Counted from the first letter of the stretch, positions 8,601-16,920 are shown. The stretch is 64,000 nt of DNA from Paenibacillus albus (GCF_003952225.1 NZ_CP034437.1:2246501-2310500); one strand, 5' to 3'. Notes: generated by a model from the letters alone, not told the origin. Made by a program: numbers and translations.

Positions 8601-9602
8601 ATGTATCGAAATTCCAAAACAGTTGCTCTATTGAGCACTTTCGCACTAATGGGCGCATTATTACTAGGGTGCGGCAAGAACAATACAATGGAGAGCAATA
8701 CGGCAAGCCCCGCAGCCGTTACAACGGAAACGCCAGCCGCAGCCGAGGAAACAGCTGAAACAACACGCAAGTATACGGATTGGTCGAAGCATGAAGTCCA
8801 AATTCCGGTAACGCCGCAGCGTGTCATCTATCATGGTGAAACAACGGGCGACTTGCTAGCGCTTGGCGTTAAGCCAATCGGAATCATGAAGGATGCCATA
8901 AAAGGAACTGTGATGGAGGATCAGCTGCCGGATGTGGACGACGTCGGTTTTCCTCTTAATGTGGAGAAGGCAATGACGCTTAAGCCTGATCTTATCATTT
9001 TCTCCAATGATGATGCAGAGCAGTACAAGGCCATCTCTAAGGTTGCTCCAACCGTCACGTTCAATACGTTCGACCAGCTGGATGTTCGGATGCGGACTTT
9101 AGGCGATCTATTAAATAAGAAGCAAGAGGCCGAGGATTGGCTGGCTGCACATGCGGTCAAGATGACCAATATGTGGGACGAGCTGCATGCAAACGGAATT
9201 AAAGAAGGCGAGACCGCTTCCGTGTTCACGATGTATCCAGGCAACCGGCTCTTCATTATGGCAGGAGCGGGTCTACCGCAATTCTTGTATGAACAAGGCG
9301 GCTTCAAACCGCTGCCTAACGTTCAGAAGCTTATTGACGAGCAAACCGGCTTCTTGGAAATATCTGCCGAGGTGCTTCCACAGTACAAGGCTGATCGGAT
9401 TTTTATTCTCAATCCCGTTGATCCAGCCGCGCAGGAAGATACGACTGAGCTCATGAACAGCGCAATCTGGAAGGGGATTCCCGCCGTTAAGGACGGTCAT
9501 GTATACCACTTCGACATTTTAAAAGCGAGCAGCGACGCAACTTCGAGGGATTGGATGGTTACGGAGCTGCCGAAGGTTCTATTAAAAAATAAAAGTGACT
9601 AG
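8601..9602 (+). CDS. Iron-siderophore-binding lipoprotein (ABC solute-binding type)
   Basis: A 333-residue lipoprotein: basic start, hydrophobic segment and lipobox LLGC with Cys24, then a Thr/Ala/Glu-rich linker and a helical-backbone binding-protein domain of the FhuD/BtuF class (about residues 55-330). The domain opening HEVQIPVTPQRVIYHGETTGDLLALGVKPIG and the VPKVAPTVT-type strand (ISKVAPTVTFNTF) are typical. No permease or ATPase gene is adjacent, so it may feed a transporter encoded elsewhere. The Fur box just upstream indicates iron repression. The next gene encodes an AraC regulator whose C-terminal half is clearly homologous to this protein. Confidence 0.88.
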   Translation: MYRNSKTVALLSTFALMGALLLGCGKNNTMESNTASPAAVTTETPAAAEETAETTRKYTDWSKHEVQIPVTPQRVIYHGETTGDLLALGVKPIGIMKDAIKGTVMEDQLPDVDDVGFPLNVEKAMTLKPDLIIFSNDDAEQYKAISKVAPTVTFNTFDQLDVRMRTLGDLLNKKQEAEDWLAAHAVKMTNMWDELHANGIKEGETASVFTMYPGNRLFIMAGAGLPQFLYEQGGFKPLPNVQKLIDEQTGFLEISAEVLPQYKADRIFILNPVDPAAQEDTTELMNSAIWKGIPAVKDGHVYHFDILKASSDATSRDWMVTELPKVLLKNKSD

Positions 9603-9613
9603 GAAGCCATTCA

Positions 9614-9652
9614 GAAGAAGCTCTTCGACATTTGTTGAAGAGCTTCTTTCTA
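9614..9652 (+). terminator. Terminator after the siderophore-binding lipoprotein
   Basis: AAGAAGCTCTTC (9615-9626) pairs with GAAGAGCTTCTT (9637-9648), followed by a short T-rich tract. It separates the lipoprotein from the AraC gene, which has its own Fur-box-like element. Confidence 0.75.
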
Positions 9653-9672
9653 TTGTTTATAATACATACAAT

Positions 9673-9687
9673 TGATAATTGTTCTCA
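9673..9687. promoter_or_regulatory. Fur-box-like 7-1-7 element upstream of the araC-type gene
   Basis: TGATAAT-T-GTTCTCA matches the Bacillus 7-1-7 Fur consensus TGATAATnATTATCA at 12 of 14 defined positions, and lies 21 bases before the start codon of the AraC/binding-protein fusion. It suggests that the regulator is itself iron-repressed. Confidence 0.6.
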
Positions 9688-9708
9688 CTACTGAAAGGGG
9701 GCCGCGCC

Positions 9709-11313
9709 ATGTCATTGACCAAGGCAGCCCGGCTGCCGCTTCAATCGCTCTTCTTTCATTTTGTAGATATCGAATTGCTCAGCTACGATGCGGGAGCGGT
9801 ATTGACCGAAGAAGAAGCCTCAAGCTTTACGCTATTTGTATTTAAGAGTGGCAGCGGCAAAATTTATACGGAGACGTTCAGCTCCTTCTTCACGCCTACT
9901 AGCTCGTATGTGCTCCCGCCTGCCAGCGCCTATCAGTTGGAGAGCATGGACGATAGCGAGATTGAATATTATCGTGTTTCCTTTTACATCTTCAATGTTA
10001 AGAATGGACAAGCCGAGCGCTTCGAACAACAGCTGTTCCCGGACCGCGAAGAGCTTCGGCTCTATCCGCAGTCGCATTGGATGGATTTAATTGAACAGCT
10101 GTACGTTGGCCATACCAAGCAAGACAACCTGGAGGCGCACCGTCAACAAATGCGGTTCCAGAGAGTCATTGAATGTATGCTGGAGCACAATTTGCAGGAT
10201 GATCAGCCGAGGAGCTCAGCGCAAACGGTAGAGCAAACGATCCAGTATATGCAAGCAAATTTTCAGGACCCAATCACGGTCATGCAGCTCGCCAATTTGG
10301 CTAATGTGCCTTCTTGGCAGTATACGGCCATATTTAAGGAGCTGACCGGCAAAAAACCGCTGGATTATTTGACGGAGCTGCGTATCAATCTTGCCAAAGA
10401 ATGGTTAACCGGTACGGAGAGCACCCTCAGGGAAATTGCAGAGCAGGTCGGCTTCACGGACGAGTATTACTTCAGCAGGCGCTTCCGGCTCATTACGGGC
10501 TTCTCGCCAAGGCAGTATGCCATCTCCATGAGGCAGAATATTCTTGTGAAAGACTGGAACGGTCATGAGGTAAGAATCCCTTCGAACCCGTGCCGTGTTC
10601 TGTATTGCGGGGAAACGACGGGAGACTTGAACATGCTCGGCATTCCGCTCATTGAGAACCAGATGTTCTGCAAGGACTCGCCGCTCAGTCAGGAGCTGGC
10701 ATCCGAGCTATCGCCGGATCTCATTATCTTTGATCATTCTGATGAAGCACTCTACCTGCAAATGTCGCAAATCGCTCCTACCCTTACCTACAATTCCCGT
10801 GGCTCGCTGGATGACAGGCTGTTAATGCTCGGGGAGTGGTTCGGCAAAAGACAAGAAGCCGAGCGATGGCTTCTTCACTATAACGACCGTACAGCGCTGA
10901 TGTGGCAGCAGCTTCGAGCACGTATTGACCCGGGGGAAACGGCTTCTGTATTTGTGTTCCATCGCGGCAAACGTTTATTTGTTATGGGCAATATCGGTCT
11001 ATCATCTATCTTGTATCATCCGGATGGCTTTCGCCCAGCAGGGAAGGTGCAGCAGATCTTGAATTCAGGTCGATCGTACAAGGAAATAACGGCGAAGACC
11101 CTTCATCAATACGCGGGTAATCGCGTGTTCATGATGCTTCCTGAAAGCTCGGAGTCCAGGGAGGCGATGGAGGAGTTGATGGGCAGCTCGCTATGGCGCA
11201 ATCTTCCAGCAGTAAGGAATGGGTTCAGCTATTTGCTTGATGAACGGGACTGGAACCATGAGGATGCCACAACGAGAGAGAGGCTGCTCTCCCTGCTCCC
11301 GCAGCTCCTATAA
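9709..11313 (+). CDS. AraC regulator fused to a siderophore-binding domain (Btr-like)
   Basis: A 534-residue protein. An N-terminal cupin-like region is followed by a double AraC helix-turn-helix at about residues 184-278 (ITVMQLANLANV; LREIAEQVGFTDEYYFSRRFR; TGFSPRQYA). A solute-binding-protein domain from about 279 to the end is paralogous to the lipoprotein encoded just upstream (HEVRIPSNPCRVLYCGETTGDL here). This is the architecture of Btr of B. subtilis, which activates siderophore uptake when the ferric siderophore binds its C-terminal domain. The start is ATG 9709, after a G-rich ribosome site (9696-9701); an earlier in-frame start would overlap that site. There is no lipobox, so it is cytoplasmic. 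The probable target is the upstream lipoprotein gene. Confidence 0.9.
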   Translation: MSLTKAARLPLQSLFFHFVDIELLSYDAGAVLTEEEASSFTLFVFKSGSGKIYTETFSSFFTPTSSYVLPPASAYQLESMDDSEIEYYRVSFYIFNVKNGQAERFEQQLFPDREELRLYPQSHWMDLIEQLYVGHTKQDNLEAHRQQMRFQRVIECMLEHNLQDDQPRSSAQTVEQTIQYMQANFQDPITVMQLANLANVPSWQYTAIFKELTGKKPLDYLTELRINLAKEWLTGTESTLREIAEQVGFTDEYYFSRRFRLITGFSPRQYAISMRQNILVKDWNGHEVRIPSNPCRVLYCGETTGDLNMLGIPLIENQMFCKDSPLSQELASELSPDLIIFDHSDEALYLQMSQIAPTLTYNSRGSLDDRLLMLGEWFGKRQEAERWLLHYNDRTALMWQQLRARIDPGETASVFVFHRGKRLFVMGNIGLSSILYHPDGFRPAGKVQQILNSGRSYKEITAKTLHQYAGNRVFMMLPESSESREAMEELMGSSLWRNLPAVRNGFSYLLDERDWNHEDATTRERLLSLLPQLL

Positions 11314-11347
11314 AACAAAGGCAGAGCATATGCGCTCTGCCTTTGTT
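11314..11347. terminator. Bidirectional terminator between araC-type and P-type ATPase genes
   Basis: AACAAAGGCAGAGC (11314-11327) pairs perfectly with GCTCTGCCTTTGTT (11334-11347) around a six-base loop. The genes on both sides converge on it. Confidence 0.85.
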
Positions 11348-11352
11348 CATGA

Positions 11353-13527
11353 TCACTGTTTTTTCTTGTTAATAAGCACCGTCAAGCTTACTAAAGTAAC
11401 AAAGATGGTTGCGCCCATATCGGACAAGATTGCAAACCATAAAGTCAACCATCCCGGAATGGTAAGCAGCAGGGCGATGAGCTTCAGGCCGAGAGCAACA
11501 GAGATGTTGAAGCGAATAATCGAATTGACCTTCTTGGCAACAGATACGGCTTCAGGCAGTTTCCCCAAGTGATCTTGCATCAGCACGATATCCGCCGTTT
11601 CAATGGCGCTGTCCGTTCCTTTACCCATTGCAATACCTAGGCCGGCCGTTGCTAATGCAGGAGCATCATTAATGCCGTCGCCAATCATGGCTACACTACC
11701 GCGCGCAGAGAGTTCTTTAATCTTGTTCACTTTATCTTCAGGGAGAAGGTCACCGAAATAGGAAGTGACTCCGACTCTTCTCGCAACTTTCTCGGCGGTT
11801 TTCCGGTGGTCGCCGGTGAGCATCACGGTCTGTTTAATGCCGGCTCGATGCAGCTGGGAGATTACGGCAGCACTTTCATCTCGAACTTCATCGGCAATGC
11901 CGAACATGCCGAGCAGCTTCTCCGTATCCGCGACAAGCACGAGCGTGAGGCCTTGTTCTTTCAAGTCATCCAGATCTCTCTGCACATCAGCCCCGAAATG
12001 AATATGCTCCATGCTTTTCTCATTTCCAAGCCAGTACTGCTTGCCATTAACGAAGGCTGTAATTCCACGACCGGATAGGGTCTGGATTTCGTCAGGGTCG
12101 GGAACCGCGATTCCTTGTTGATCGATTTTCTTCATGATCGCTCTTGCTAAGGGGTGAGTCGATGCCTTCTCGATAGAACCTGCGACTTCAAGAAATTTCG
12201 TCTCCTCGTATGCGATCATCTTCTCAACATGCGGTTCACCTTTCGTTAAGGTACCGGTTTTGTCAAAAGCAATCGTATCGATTTTGCCTAGTTGTTCTAA
12301 GAAGACGCCGCCTTTAACCAAGATTCCATTACGTGCATTACGAGTGATGCCTGAAACGATGGCAATAGGCGAAGAAAGAATAAGCGCGCAAGGGCATCCG
12401 ACAATGAGTACGGCTAAGCCTTGATAGACCCATTTGCTCCAATCCCCTCCAAAGAGAAGAGGTGGAACCAGAATAACGAGAGCTGCTGCAATCATGATAA
12501 TTGGTGTGTAATATCTTGCAAATTTATTAATGAAAAGCTCGGTTGGCGTTTTCGTTTCTTGCGCTTCTTCAACCAGGTGCAGGATCTTAGCTAAGGATGA
12601 ATCTTTATATGCTTTTTCAATACGGATCTTCAGAATGCCCTCGTTGTTGATGCTTCCTCCGAAGACCGGCTCTCCAATCGCTTTCTCTACGGGTAAGGAT
12701 TCCCCTGTAATGGCTGCTTCGTTTACGGAGCTTTTGCCTTCTTCAACTGTACCGTCGGATGGGATCTTCTCGCCGGGCTTTACGATGACCAGATCTCCGA
12801 TATTGAGTGATGCTATTGGGACTAGCAGTTCTTGGCCGTTCTCATATTTTATGGCTTCCTTTGGAGCTACTTTAAGCAAGGAGTCCATGGAACGCCGGGC
12901 TTTCTCCATTCCCAGTCCTTCAAGCAGTTCATTCAAACCGAAGAGAATCGCAACAAGCGTCGCTTCTTTCCATTCGCCGATTGCTACAGCGCCGGCTAGC
13001 GCAATCGTCATGAGGGTATCGATGTTGAATCGCAGTGCGAATAGGTTCTTAAGCCCTCTAAGGAAGGTCGAATAGCCGCTTAGTATGATTGCCACGATAT
13101 ACAAGCCGATTTGAACATAATGGTTAAAGAGGTCTCCGATAAGGAAGGTAGCGCCGTAAATAACGGTAGAAATAATGAGCAAGGCGATCATCTTCGAGCT
13201 TCCGTGCTCATGCGAATGGTCGTGGTCATGACCATGACCGTGACCGTGACTGTGGCCGTGATCATGGTCGTGATTGTGATCGTGGTCATGAGCATGAGCA
13301 TCGCTATGGTTATGCTCATGTCCGTTTGGATGGTTCCGATCAATATAGGCATGATCTGAATTTAAGATTTTCTCTATTTTAGTCAAAGAAACTCTAGGAT
13401 CAACTTTTAATTTGCCTGAATTGTAGCTCAGGGATGCCGTCTCGCCGAACTCTAATTTTTGGATTTGCTGTTCGAGTCCGAGTGCACAGTTTCCGCAGGA
13501 AAGCCCTTTGACACGATATTCGTTCAT
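11353..13527 (-). CDS. Zn/Cd/Co-exporting P1B-type ATPase
   Basis: A 724-residue heavy-metal efflux pump of the CadA/ZntA class. The N-terminal heavy-metal-associated domain has Cys11 and Cys14 (GLSCGNC), followed by a very His-rich stretch at 66-108 (HDHDHNHDHDHGHSHG and so on). The catalytic set is complete: TGES actuator motif, membrane motif Cys378-Pro-Cys380, phosphorylated Asp422 in DKTGT, the HP motif (STHPLA), TGDHRKTA and GDGINDAP. CPC plus the late-TM metal motif favours divalent Zn/Cd over Cu(I). The start is ATG 13527, with GAAGGA five bases before; an upstream in-frame start would add 12 residues without a ribosome site. Divergent from the ArsR gene with a shared operator. Confidence 0.93.
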   Translation of the reverse strand: MNEYRVKGLSCGNCALGLEQQIQKLEFGETASLSYNSGKLKVDPRVSLTKIEKILNSDHAYIDRNHPNGHEHNHSDAHAHDHDHNHDHDHGHSHGHGHGHDHDHSHEHGSSKMIALLIISTVIYGATFLIGDLFNHYVQIGLYIVAIILSGYSTFLRGLKNLFALRFNIDTLMTIALAGAVAIGEWKEATLVAILFGLNELLEGLGMEKARRSMDSLLKVAPKEAIKYENGQELLVPIASLNIGDLVIVKPGEKIPSDGTVEEGKSSVNEAAITGESLPVEKAIGEPVFGGSINNEGILKIRIEKAYKDSSLAKILHLVEEAQETKTPTELFINKFARYYTPIIMIAAALVILVPPLLFGGDWSKWVYQGLAVLIVGCPCALILSSPIAIVSGITRNARNGILVKGGVFLEQLGKIDTIAFDKTGTLTKGEPHVEKMIAYEETKFLEVAGSIEKASTHPLARAIMKKIDQQGIAVPDPDEIQTLSGRGITAFVNGKQYWLGNEKSMEHIHFGADVQRDLDDLKEQGLTLVLVADTEKLLGMFGIADEVRDESAAVISQLHRAGIKQTVMLTGDHRKTAEKVARRVGVTSYFGDLLPEDKVNKIKELSARGSVAMIGDGINDAPALATAGLGIAMGKGTDSAIETADIVLMQDHLGKLPEAVSVAKKVNSIIRFNISVALGLKLIALLLTIPGWLTLWFAILSDMGATIFVTLVSLTVLINKKKQ

Positions 13528-13552
13528 AAGCATCCTTCTTTCAAATCTATTA

Positions 13553-13574
13553 TATATGAGCATATGTTCATATA
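13553..13574. promoter_or_regulatory. ArsR/CadC-type operator between ATPase and arsR-type genes
   Basis: TATATGAGCAT abuts ATGTTCATATA, an 11+11 inverted repeat with one mismatch. ATATGA(n8)TCATAT is the recognised form of SmtB/CadC/CzrA operators. It lies between the divergent ATPase and regulator genes, 26 bases from the ATPase start, so metal-free regulator would repress the ATPase. Confidence 0.85.
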
Positions 13575-13656
13575 ATATGCTTTAACAAATTTTATGTCAA
13601 ACCTAATGTTGCGGATCTGTCCGTCATTTCATTTAAATATTATCTGCTTACAACTA

Positions 13657-13665
13657 TGTTATAAT
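13657..13665 (+). promoter_or_regulatory. Extended -10 of the arsR-type gene
   Basis: TGTTATAAT gives a perfect TATAAT (13660-13665) with the TGn extension, 34 bases before the proposed TTG start. No good -35 was found at the normal distance, as is usual for extended -10 promoters. Confidence 0.55.
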
Positions 13666-13698
13666 GAAGAACATAATAATCTATGGTTGGTGGAACAA

Positions 13699-14067
13699 TT
13701 GGTCCAGAAACTTACTCAAGAAACATGCGATGAAACATGCAATGGCACGCAGGTCGATTTCCAGGTCGTTAAGGAGAACTTGATCGATGAATCCGCAGCT
13801 AGCGAGATGGCTGATCTCTTCAAGACACTGGGTGACCCGACAAGGGTAAAGATCATTCACGCACTATCGCAAAGCGAGCTGTGCGTACATGATCTGACCC
13901 AGGTGTTAGACATGGGGCAATCGGCGATCTCCCATCAACTCCGGTTTTTAAGAAACTTGCGTATCGTAAAGAGACGCAAAGTAGGTAAAACGGTGTTCTA
14001 CTCGTTGGATGACGACCATGTAGAGCAAATTTTCGTTCAAACCTTGCAGCACTTAAAGCATGATTAA
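13699..14067 (+). CDS. ArsR/SmtB-family metal-sensing repressor (CadC-like)
   Basis: A 122-residue winged-helix repressor. The order is an N-terminal Cys-rich tail (ETCDETC), MADLFKTLGDPTRVKIIHAL, the metal-box helix ELCVHDL with its Cys, the recognition helix GQSAISHQLRFLRNL, the wing VKRRKVGKTVFYSL and a C-terminal helix with DDDHVEQIF. N-terminal Cys residues plus ELCV resemble the Cd/Pb/Zn site of staphylococcal CadC, which is the same length. No ATG is in frame; TTG 13699 was chosen because GGTTGGTGG lies just upstream and the length then fits the family. It should derepress the divergent ATPase gene when Zn or Cd binds. Confidence 0.88.
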   Translation: MVQKLTQETCDETCNGTQVDFQVVKENLIDESAASEMADLFKTLGDPTRVKIIHALSQSELCVHDLTQVLDMGQSAISHQLRFLRNLRIVKRRKVGKTVFYSLDDDHVEQIFVQTLQHLKHD

Positions 14068-14161
14068 TCAACGGCGGTATCTCTTCTCATGATGAAGGGA
14101 TACCGTTTTTGTCGTTAAAGTAGTATGATTACAATTTGAAAAAAGAAAAAGGAGTGAACGA

Positions 14162-14836
14162 TTGTTGAAGAAACGTTGGTCTTTATGCTTATTTATACTT
14201 GTATTATTACTGCTTCCACAGACGGTTTCAGCACATACGGCAATCAAAGCGTCGACACCTGCAAATGGAGAAACGGTCAGCACGGAACTGAAAGAAATCA
14301 CGTTGTCGTTTGGCACGGAGATTGAGCCGGTTGTTGTACTAAAGGTCACGGATTCATCTAAAAAAGAAGTTCCCGTCAAGGCTGAAGCAGCTAAGAGTAC
14401 GATTAAAGGGGTATTCGAGGCGCCTTTGGCAGATGGGACCTATACGGTCAGTTGGCGTATCATTGGCGAGGATGGCCATAACATTACAGGTGAATATACG
14501 TTTAACGTTGCTGTGCCCGTCCAGCAGGATACAGCCCCTGTAAATTCTACGGTGACTGCGGATACGCCGGAAATTGATCATGAAGCTAACGCAGCGTCTG
14601 AGGAAACCGTCACTCCGGTTGAACAGAACGCGGCTCCGGATAGCTCCAATGCTTCAGATGTCGTCGATGCTTCTGCTGCTACCACTGAGGCTGCGGAGTT
14701 TGTGCTCCCAGAGGAATACACCAAGGCAGCCGAGGCGGACAACAAGCAGAAAAACATTTGGACGTCCATTATCGCTATCGCCGTTCTTGGATTGGTCTTC
14801 ATGTTATTCCGCAGCGTACTTAAAAAAGGAAAATAA
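14162..14836 (+). CDS. CopC-domain copper-resistance-like membrane protein
   Basis: A 224-residue exported protein with a signal peptide (cleavage after TVSA), so that His25 becomes the mature N-terminus (HTAIKASTPANGE), the usual first Cu(II) ligand of CopC. The CopC beta-barrel runs to about residue 120 and includes the second ligand region IGEDGHNITGEYTF. A Thr/Pro/Glu/Ala-rich linker then leads to one C-terminal membrane helix (IIAIAVLGLVFMLFRSV) and a basic end, giving an extracytoplasmic domain tethered to the membrane. No CopD domain is fused or adjacent. The start is TTG 14162, 7 bases after GGAG (TTG 14165 is possible). Its stop directly abuts the stop of the convergent CDF gene with no room for a terminator. 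Confidence 0.85.
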   Translation: MLKKRWSLCLFILVLLLLPQTVSAHTAIKASTPANGETVSTELKEITLSFGTEIEPVVVLKVTDSSKKEVPVKAEAAKSTIKGVFEAPLADGTYTVSWRIIGEDGHNITGEYTFNVAVPVQQDTAPVNSTVTADTPEIDHEANAASEETVTPVEQNAAPDSSNASDVVDASAATTEAAEFVLPEEYTKAAEADNKQKNIWTSIIAIAVLGLVFMLFRSVLKKGK

Positions 14837-15757
14837 TTAAATGGTTCCTTCAGGTTCTTGCGGGCATTGGTAGGTTGGGGATTCAATTTGAATCGTAATG
14901 TGGTTGATATTGAATTTCTCATGCAAGCCATCTCTGCATAGCTTCAAATGATCTTCGTGGTTTGCAGTGTATGCCAAAGTGAAGTGAACCGTTAGGGCGA
15001 CTTCAGTCGTGCTGATTCCCCATATGTGCAGATCATGAACATTGCGGACATCCGGCAAGCCCTCTAAATATGTCTTTACTTGCATGGAGTCGATACCTTT
15101 GGGTACGGCATCTAGTGACATGTTTAATGATTCTTTCAGCAGCCCCCACGTACTCAGAAATATAACCACGGCAATGATTAAGCTGACTGTGGGATCGAGC
15201 CATTGCCAATCCGTATTTAAGATGATAAGGCCCGCAATGACAACACCTAAGGATACGCCGGCATCTGCAGCCATATGTAAGAATGCGCCGCGAATATTAA
15301 TATCGCCTTTGCTGCCGCTAAGAAACATGACGGCCGTTATGCCGTTTAATACAATTCCAATAGCTGCTACCCAAATAACGGTGCTTCCTTCGATTGCGGA
15401 GGGTTCTGCGAAACGTCGTATGGCTTCCCAAGCGATTGCGCCAAGTGCAATCAGCAAGAAGATCGCATTAAACAAAGCGGCTAAAATAGAGGAACGTCTG
15501 AAGCCGTAAGTACGGCTTGTCGTTGGACTTTTTCTAGCTAGGATGCTGGCAACCCAAGCAAGCACAAGTGCCAATACATCGCTAAGATTGTGGCCTGCAT
15601 CTGCAACGAGTGCCAGTGAATGACTTATGATTCCATATGATGCTTCAGTCGCAACAAAAGCGGTGTTGAGTACGATACCGATTAGAAAAGCTCGGTTAAA
15701 ATTGGCTGTCCCATGATGATGACCGCTATGACCTTCATGATCGTGTGAATGTCCCAC
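14837..15757 (-). CDS. CDF-family divalent cation exporter (CzcD/ZitB-like)
   Basis: A 306-residue cation-diffusion-facilitator: a His-rich N-terminus (HSHDHEGHSGHHHG), six membrane helices in the first 210 residues, then a cytoplasmic ferredoxin-like domain. The Zn-site motifs are visible as HSLALVADAGHNLSD in TM2 and HMAADAGVSLG in TM5. Family members exchange Zn(II), Cd(II) or Co(II) for protons. The start is GTG (15755-15757), 9 bases after GAGGAG; ATG four bases upstream is out of frame. It sits in the metal block with the ATPase, ArsR regulator and ZIP transporter. Confidence 0.92.
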   Translation of the reverse strand: MGHSHDHEGHSGHHHGTANFNRAFLIGIVLNTAFVATEASYGIISHSLALVADAGHNLSDVLALVLAWVASILARKSPTTSRTYGFRRSSILAALFNAIFLLIALGAIAWEAIRRFAEPSAIEGSTVIWVAAIGIVLNGITAVMFLSGSKGDINIRGAFLHMAADAGVSLGVVIAGLIILNTDWQWLDPTVSLIIAVVIFLSTWGLLKESLNMSLDAVPKGIDSMQVKTYLEGLPDVRNVHDLHIWGISTTEVALTVHFTLAYTANHEDHLKLCRDGLHEKFNINHITIQIESPTYQCPQEPEGTI

Positions 15758-15788
15758 ATCAAGCAGCTCCTCTTATGATTAAATGGAC

Positions 15789-15827
15789 AACAAGATGACC
15801 CCTCCACTAAAGGGGTCATCTTGTTTG
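15789..15827. terminator. Strong hairpin terminator upstream of the CDF gene
   Basis: AACAAGATGACCCCT (15789-15803) pairs perfectly with AGGGGTCATCTTGTT (15811-15825). On the minus strand it ends transcription of the YjzC-like gene before the CDF gene, with an A/T-rich flank on that side. Confidence 0.8.
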
Positions 15828-15848
15828 TAGTTTTATGCTTATCTCGTC

Positions 15849-16013
15849 TTAGAGAGCGGATTCATGCTTCCAAGTGGTTGCTTTTCCTGACTTCGGACAG
15901 TTAGGGAATGTATCTCCAGCTTGAAGAACAACATGTCCGCCTTCATTATCAATGTAATGTCCGGTTTCGGTTACTTTCTCGCCGCTTCTATGCCGGTGAC
16001 CTGCATTTGCCAT
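15849..16013 (-). CDS. Small YjzC-like protein
   Basis: A 54-residue protein starting MANAGHRHRSGEKVTETG and containing GHYIDNEGGHVVLQAGDTFPNCP then TTWKHE. The pattern of Gly-x-Tyr, later Gly, Leu-x-x-Gly-(D/E)-x-Phe-Pro and a C-terminal Trp matches the YjzC family of small Bacillus proteins. Five His and one Cys could bind metal, but this is only suggestive. Start ATG 16011-16013 has GGAGGCTC six bases upstream, the clearest signal that the gene is real. It is divergent from the ZIP gene, with an ArsR-operator-like sequence between them (16058-16077). Confidence 0.7.
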   Translation of the reverse strand: MANAGHRHRSGEKVTETGHYIDNEGGHVVLQAGDTFPNCPKSGKATTWKHESAL

Positions 16014-16057
16014 TAAATTGAGCCTCCTTAAGATTGGTTAGCGTCTTGCCAAGCTTA

Positions 16058-16077
16058 ATATAAGCATTTCCTCATAT
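16058..16077. promoter_or_regulatory. Second ArsR-operator-like sequence, upstream of ZIP/YjzC genes
   Basis: ATATAAGCATTTCCTCATAT agrees at 16 of 20 positions with the operator core in front of the ATPase gene (13554-13573). It keeps the ATAT ends, AGCAT and TCATAT, and lies between the divergent YjzC-like and ZIP genes. This suggests one metal-sensing regulon across the block. Confidence 0.5.
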
Positions 16078-16167
16078 CGCCATCCACCTTCTTGTGCGAA
16101 TCATACCCTTCTCAATTTTCACATATAGTATGGGACTGGAATGGAGTGGACAAGGGGAGGCGAAGGC

Positions 16168-16920
16168 GTGCTTAATGAAGGCATAAACGCTTTTAAAGCC
16201 GGGATGCTGGGGCTTTTACTGGGCGGGAGCGGAATTGGAGTTGGGGGAATCATAGCCTTACTTGTGGGGAACGTGCGTCGCAACATCTCCTCCTTCGTCA
16301 TTCAAGTTTCTGCGGGAATGATGCTGATCATCATCGTACTGGATATCATCCCTGAGAGTGTTTCCATAGGGGGATTTCCGTTAACGACAGTAGGTATCTT
16401 ATTAGGCCTTTATGGGATCAGACAATTAGAACGCATCGCTCATCGTATAGTCACGATTACGACGGGCTTACATAATGATACATGGTTACGATCGAGCCTG
16501 TTCTTGTCATTCGCTGTTGCGCTGCACAACTTCCCTGCCGGTATTGCTCTTGGCAACAGCCTCGTTACTGGTCCGCACCTCGTGAAGAGTCTAAGCATTA
16601 CGATGATCGCGCATGCCATTCCCGAAGGGATCGCGCTTGTCCTTCCCCTCGTTATGGCGGGTATGCCCCATGTCGCGATGCTTATCGTTGCAATCGTAGG
16701 CATTCCTACAGGTCTTGGCGCATATTTAGGCTATTTATTCGGTATGTTCGTTCCAGGGATGCAAGCTTTGCTGTTAGGCGTTACCGTAGGGACCATCGTA
16801 TATATTGCGATTTTTGAGATGATAAAGCCCGCTTGGAAAGAAAGAGGGGGCTTAACGGTCACACTGGGGATATTAATGGGGGGAATGTTAGGATTAACTC
16901 TCATTGAGCTTTTTCATTAA
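16168..16920 (+). CDS. ZIP-family divalent metal transporter
   Basis: A 250-residue polytopic membrane protein with the two ZIP metal-site helices: HNFPAGIALG (TM4) and HAIPEGIAL (TM5). The first helices contain Gly-rich segments (GLLLGGSGIGVGGIIALLVGN). ZIP proteins import Zn(II) or Fe(II)/Mn(II) down a gradient; the direction cannot be read from sequence. The start is GTG 16168, 8 bases after GGGGAGG; ATG 16141 lies ahead of that site and would add nine charged residues. Placed next to zinc exporters, it may balance them or be a low-affinity conduit. Confidence 0.87.
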   Translation: MLNEGINAFKAGMLGLLLGGSGIGVGGIIALLVGNVRRNISSFVIQVSAGMMLIIIVLDIIPESVSIGGFPLTTVGILLGLYGIRQLERIAHRIVTITTGLHNDTWLRSSLFLSFAVALHNFPAGIALGNSLVTGPHLVKSLSITMIAHAIPEGIALVLPLVMAGMPHVAMLIVAIVGIPTGLGAYLGYLFGMFVPGMQALLLGVTVGTIVYIAIFEMIKPAWKERGGLTVTLGILMGGMLGLTLIELFH

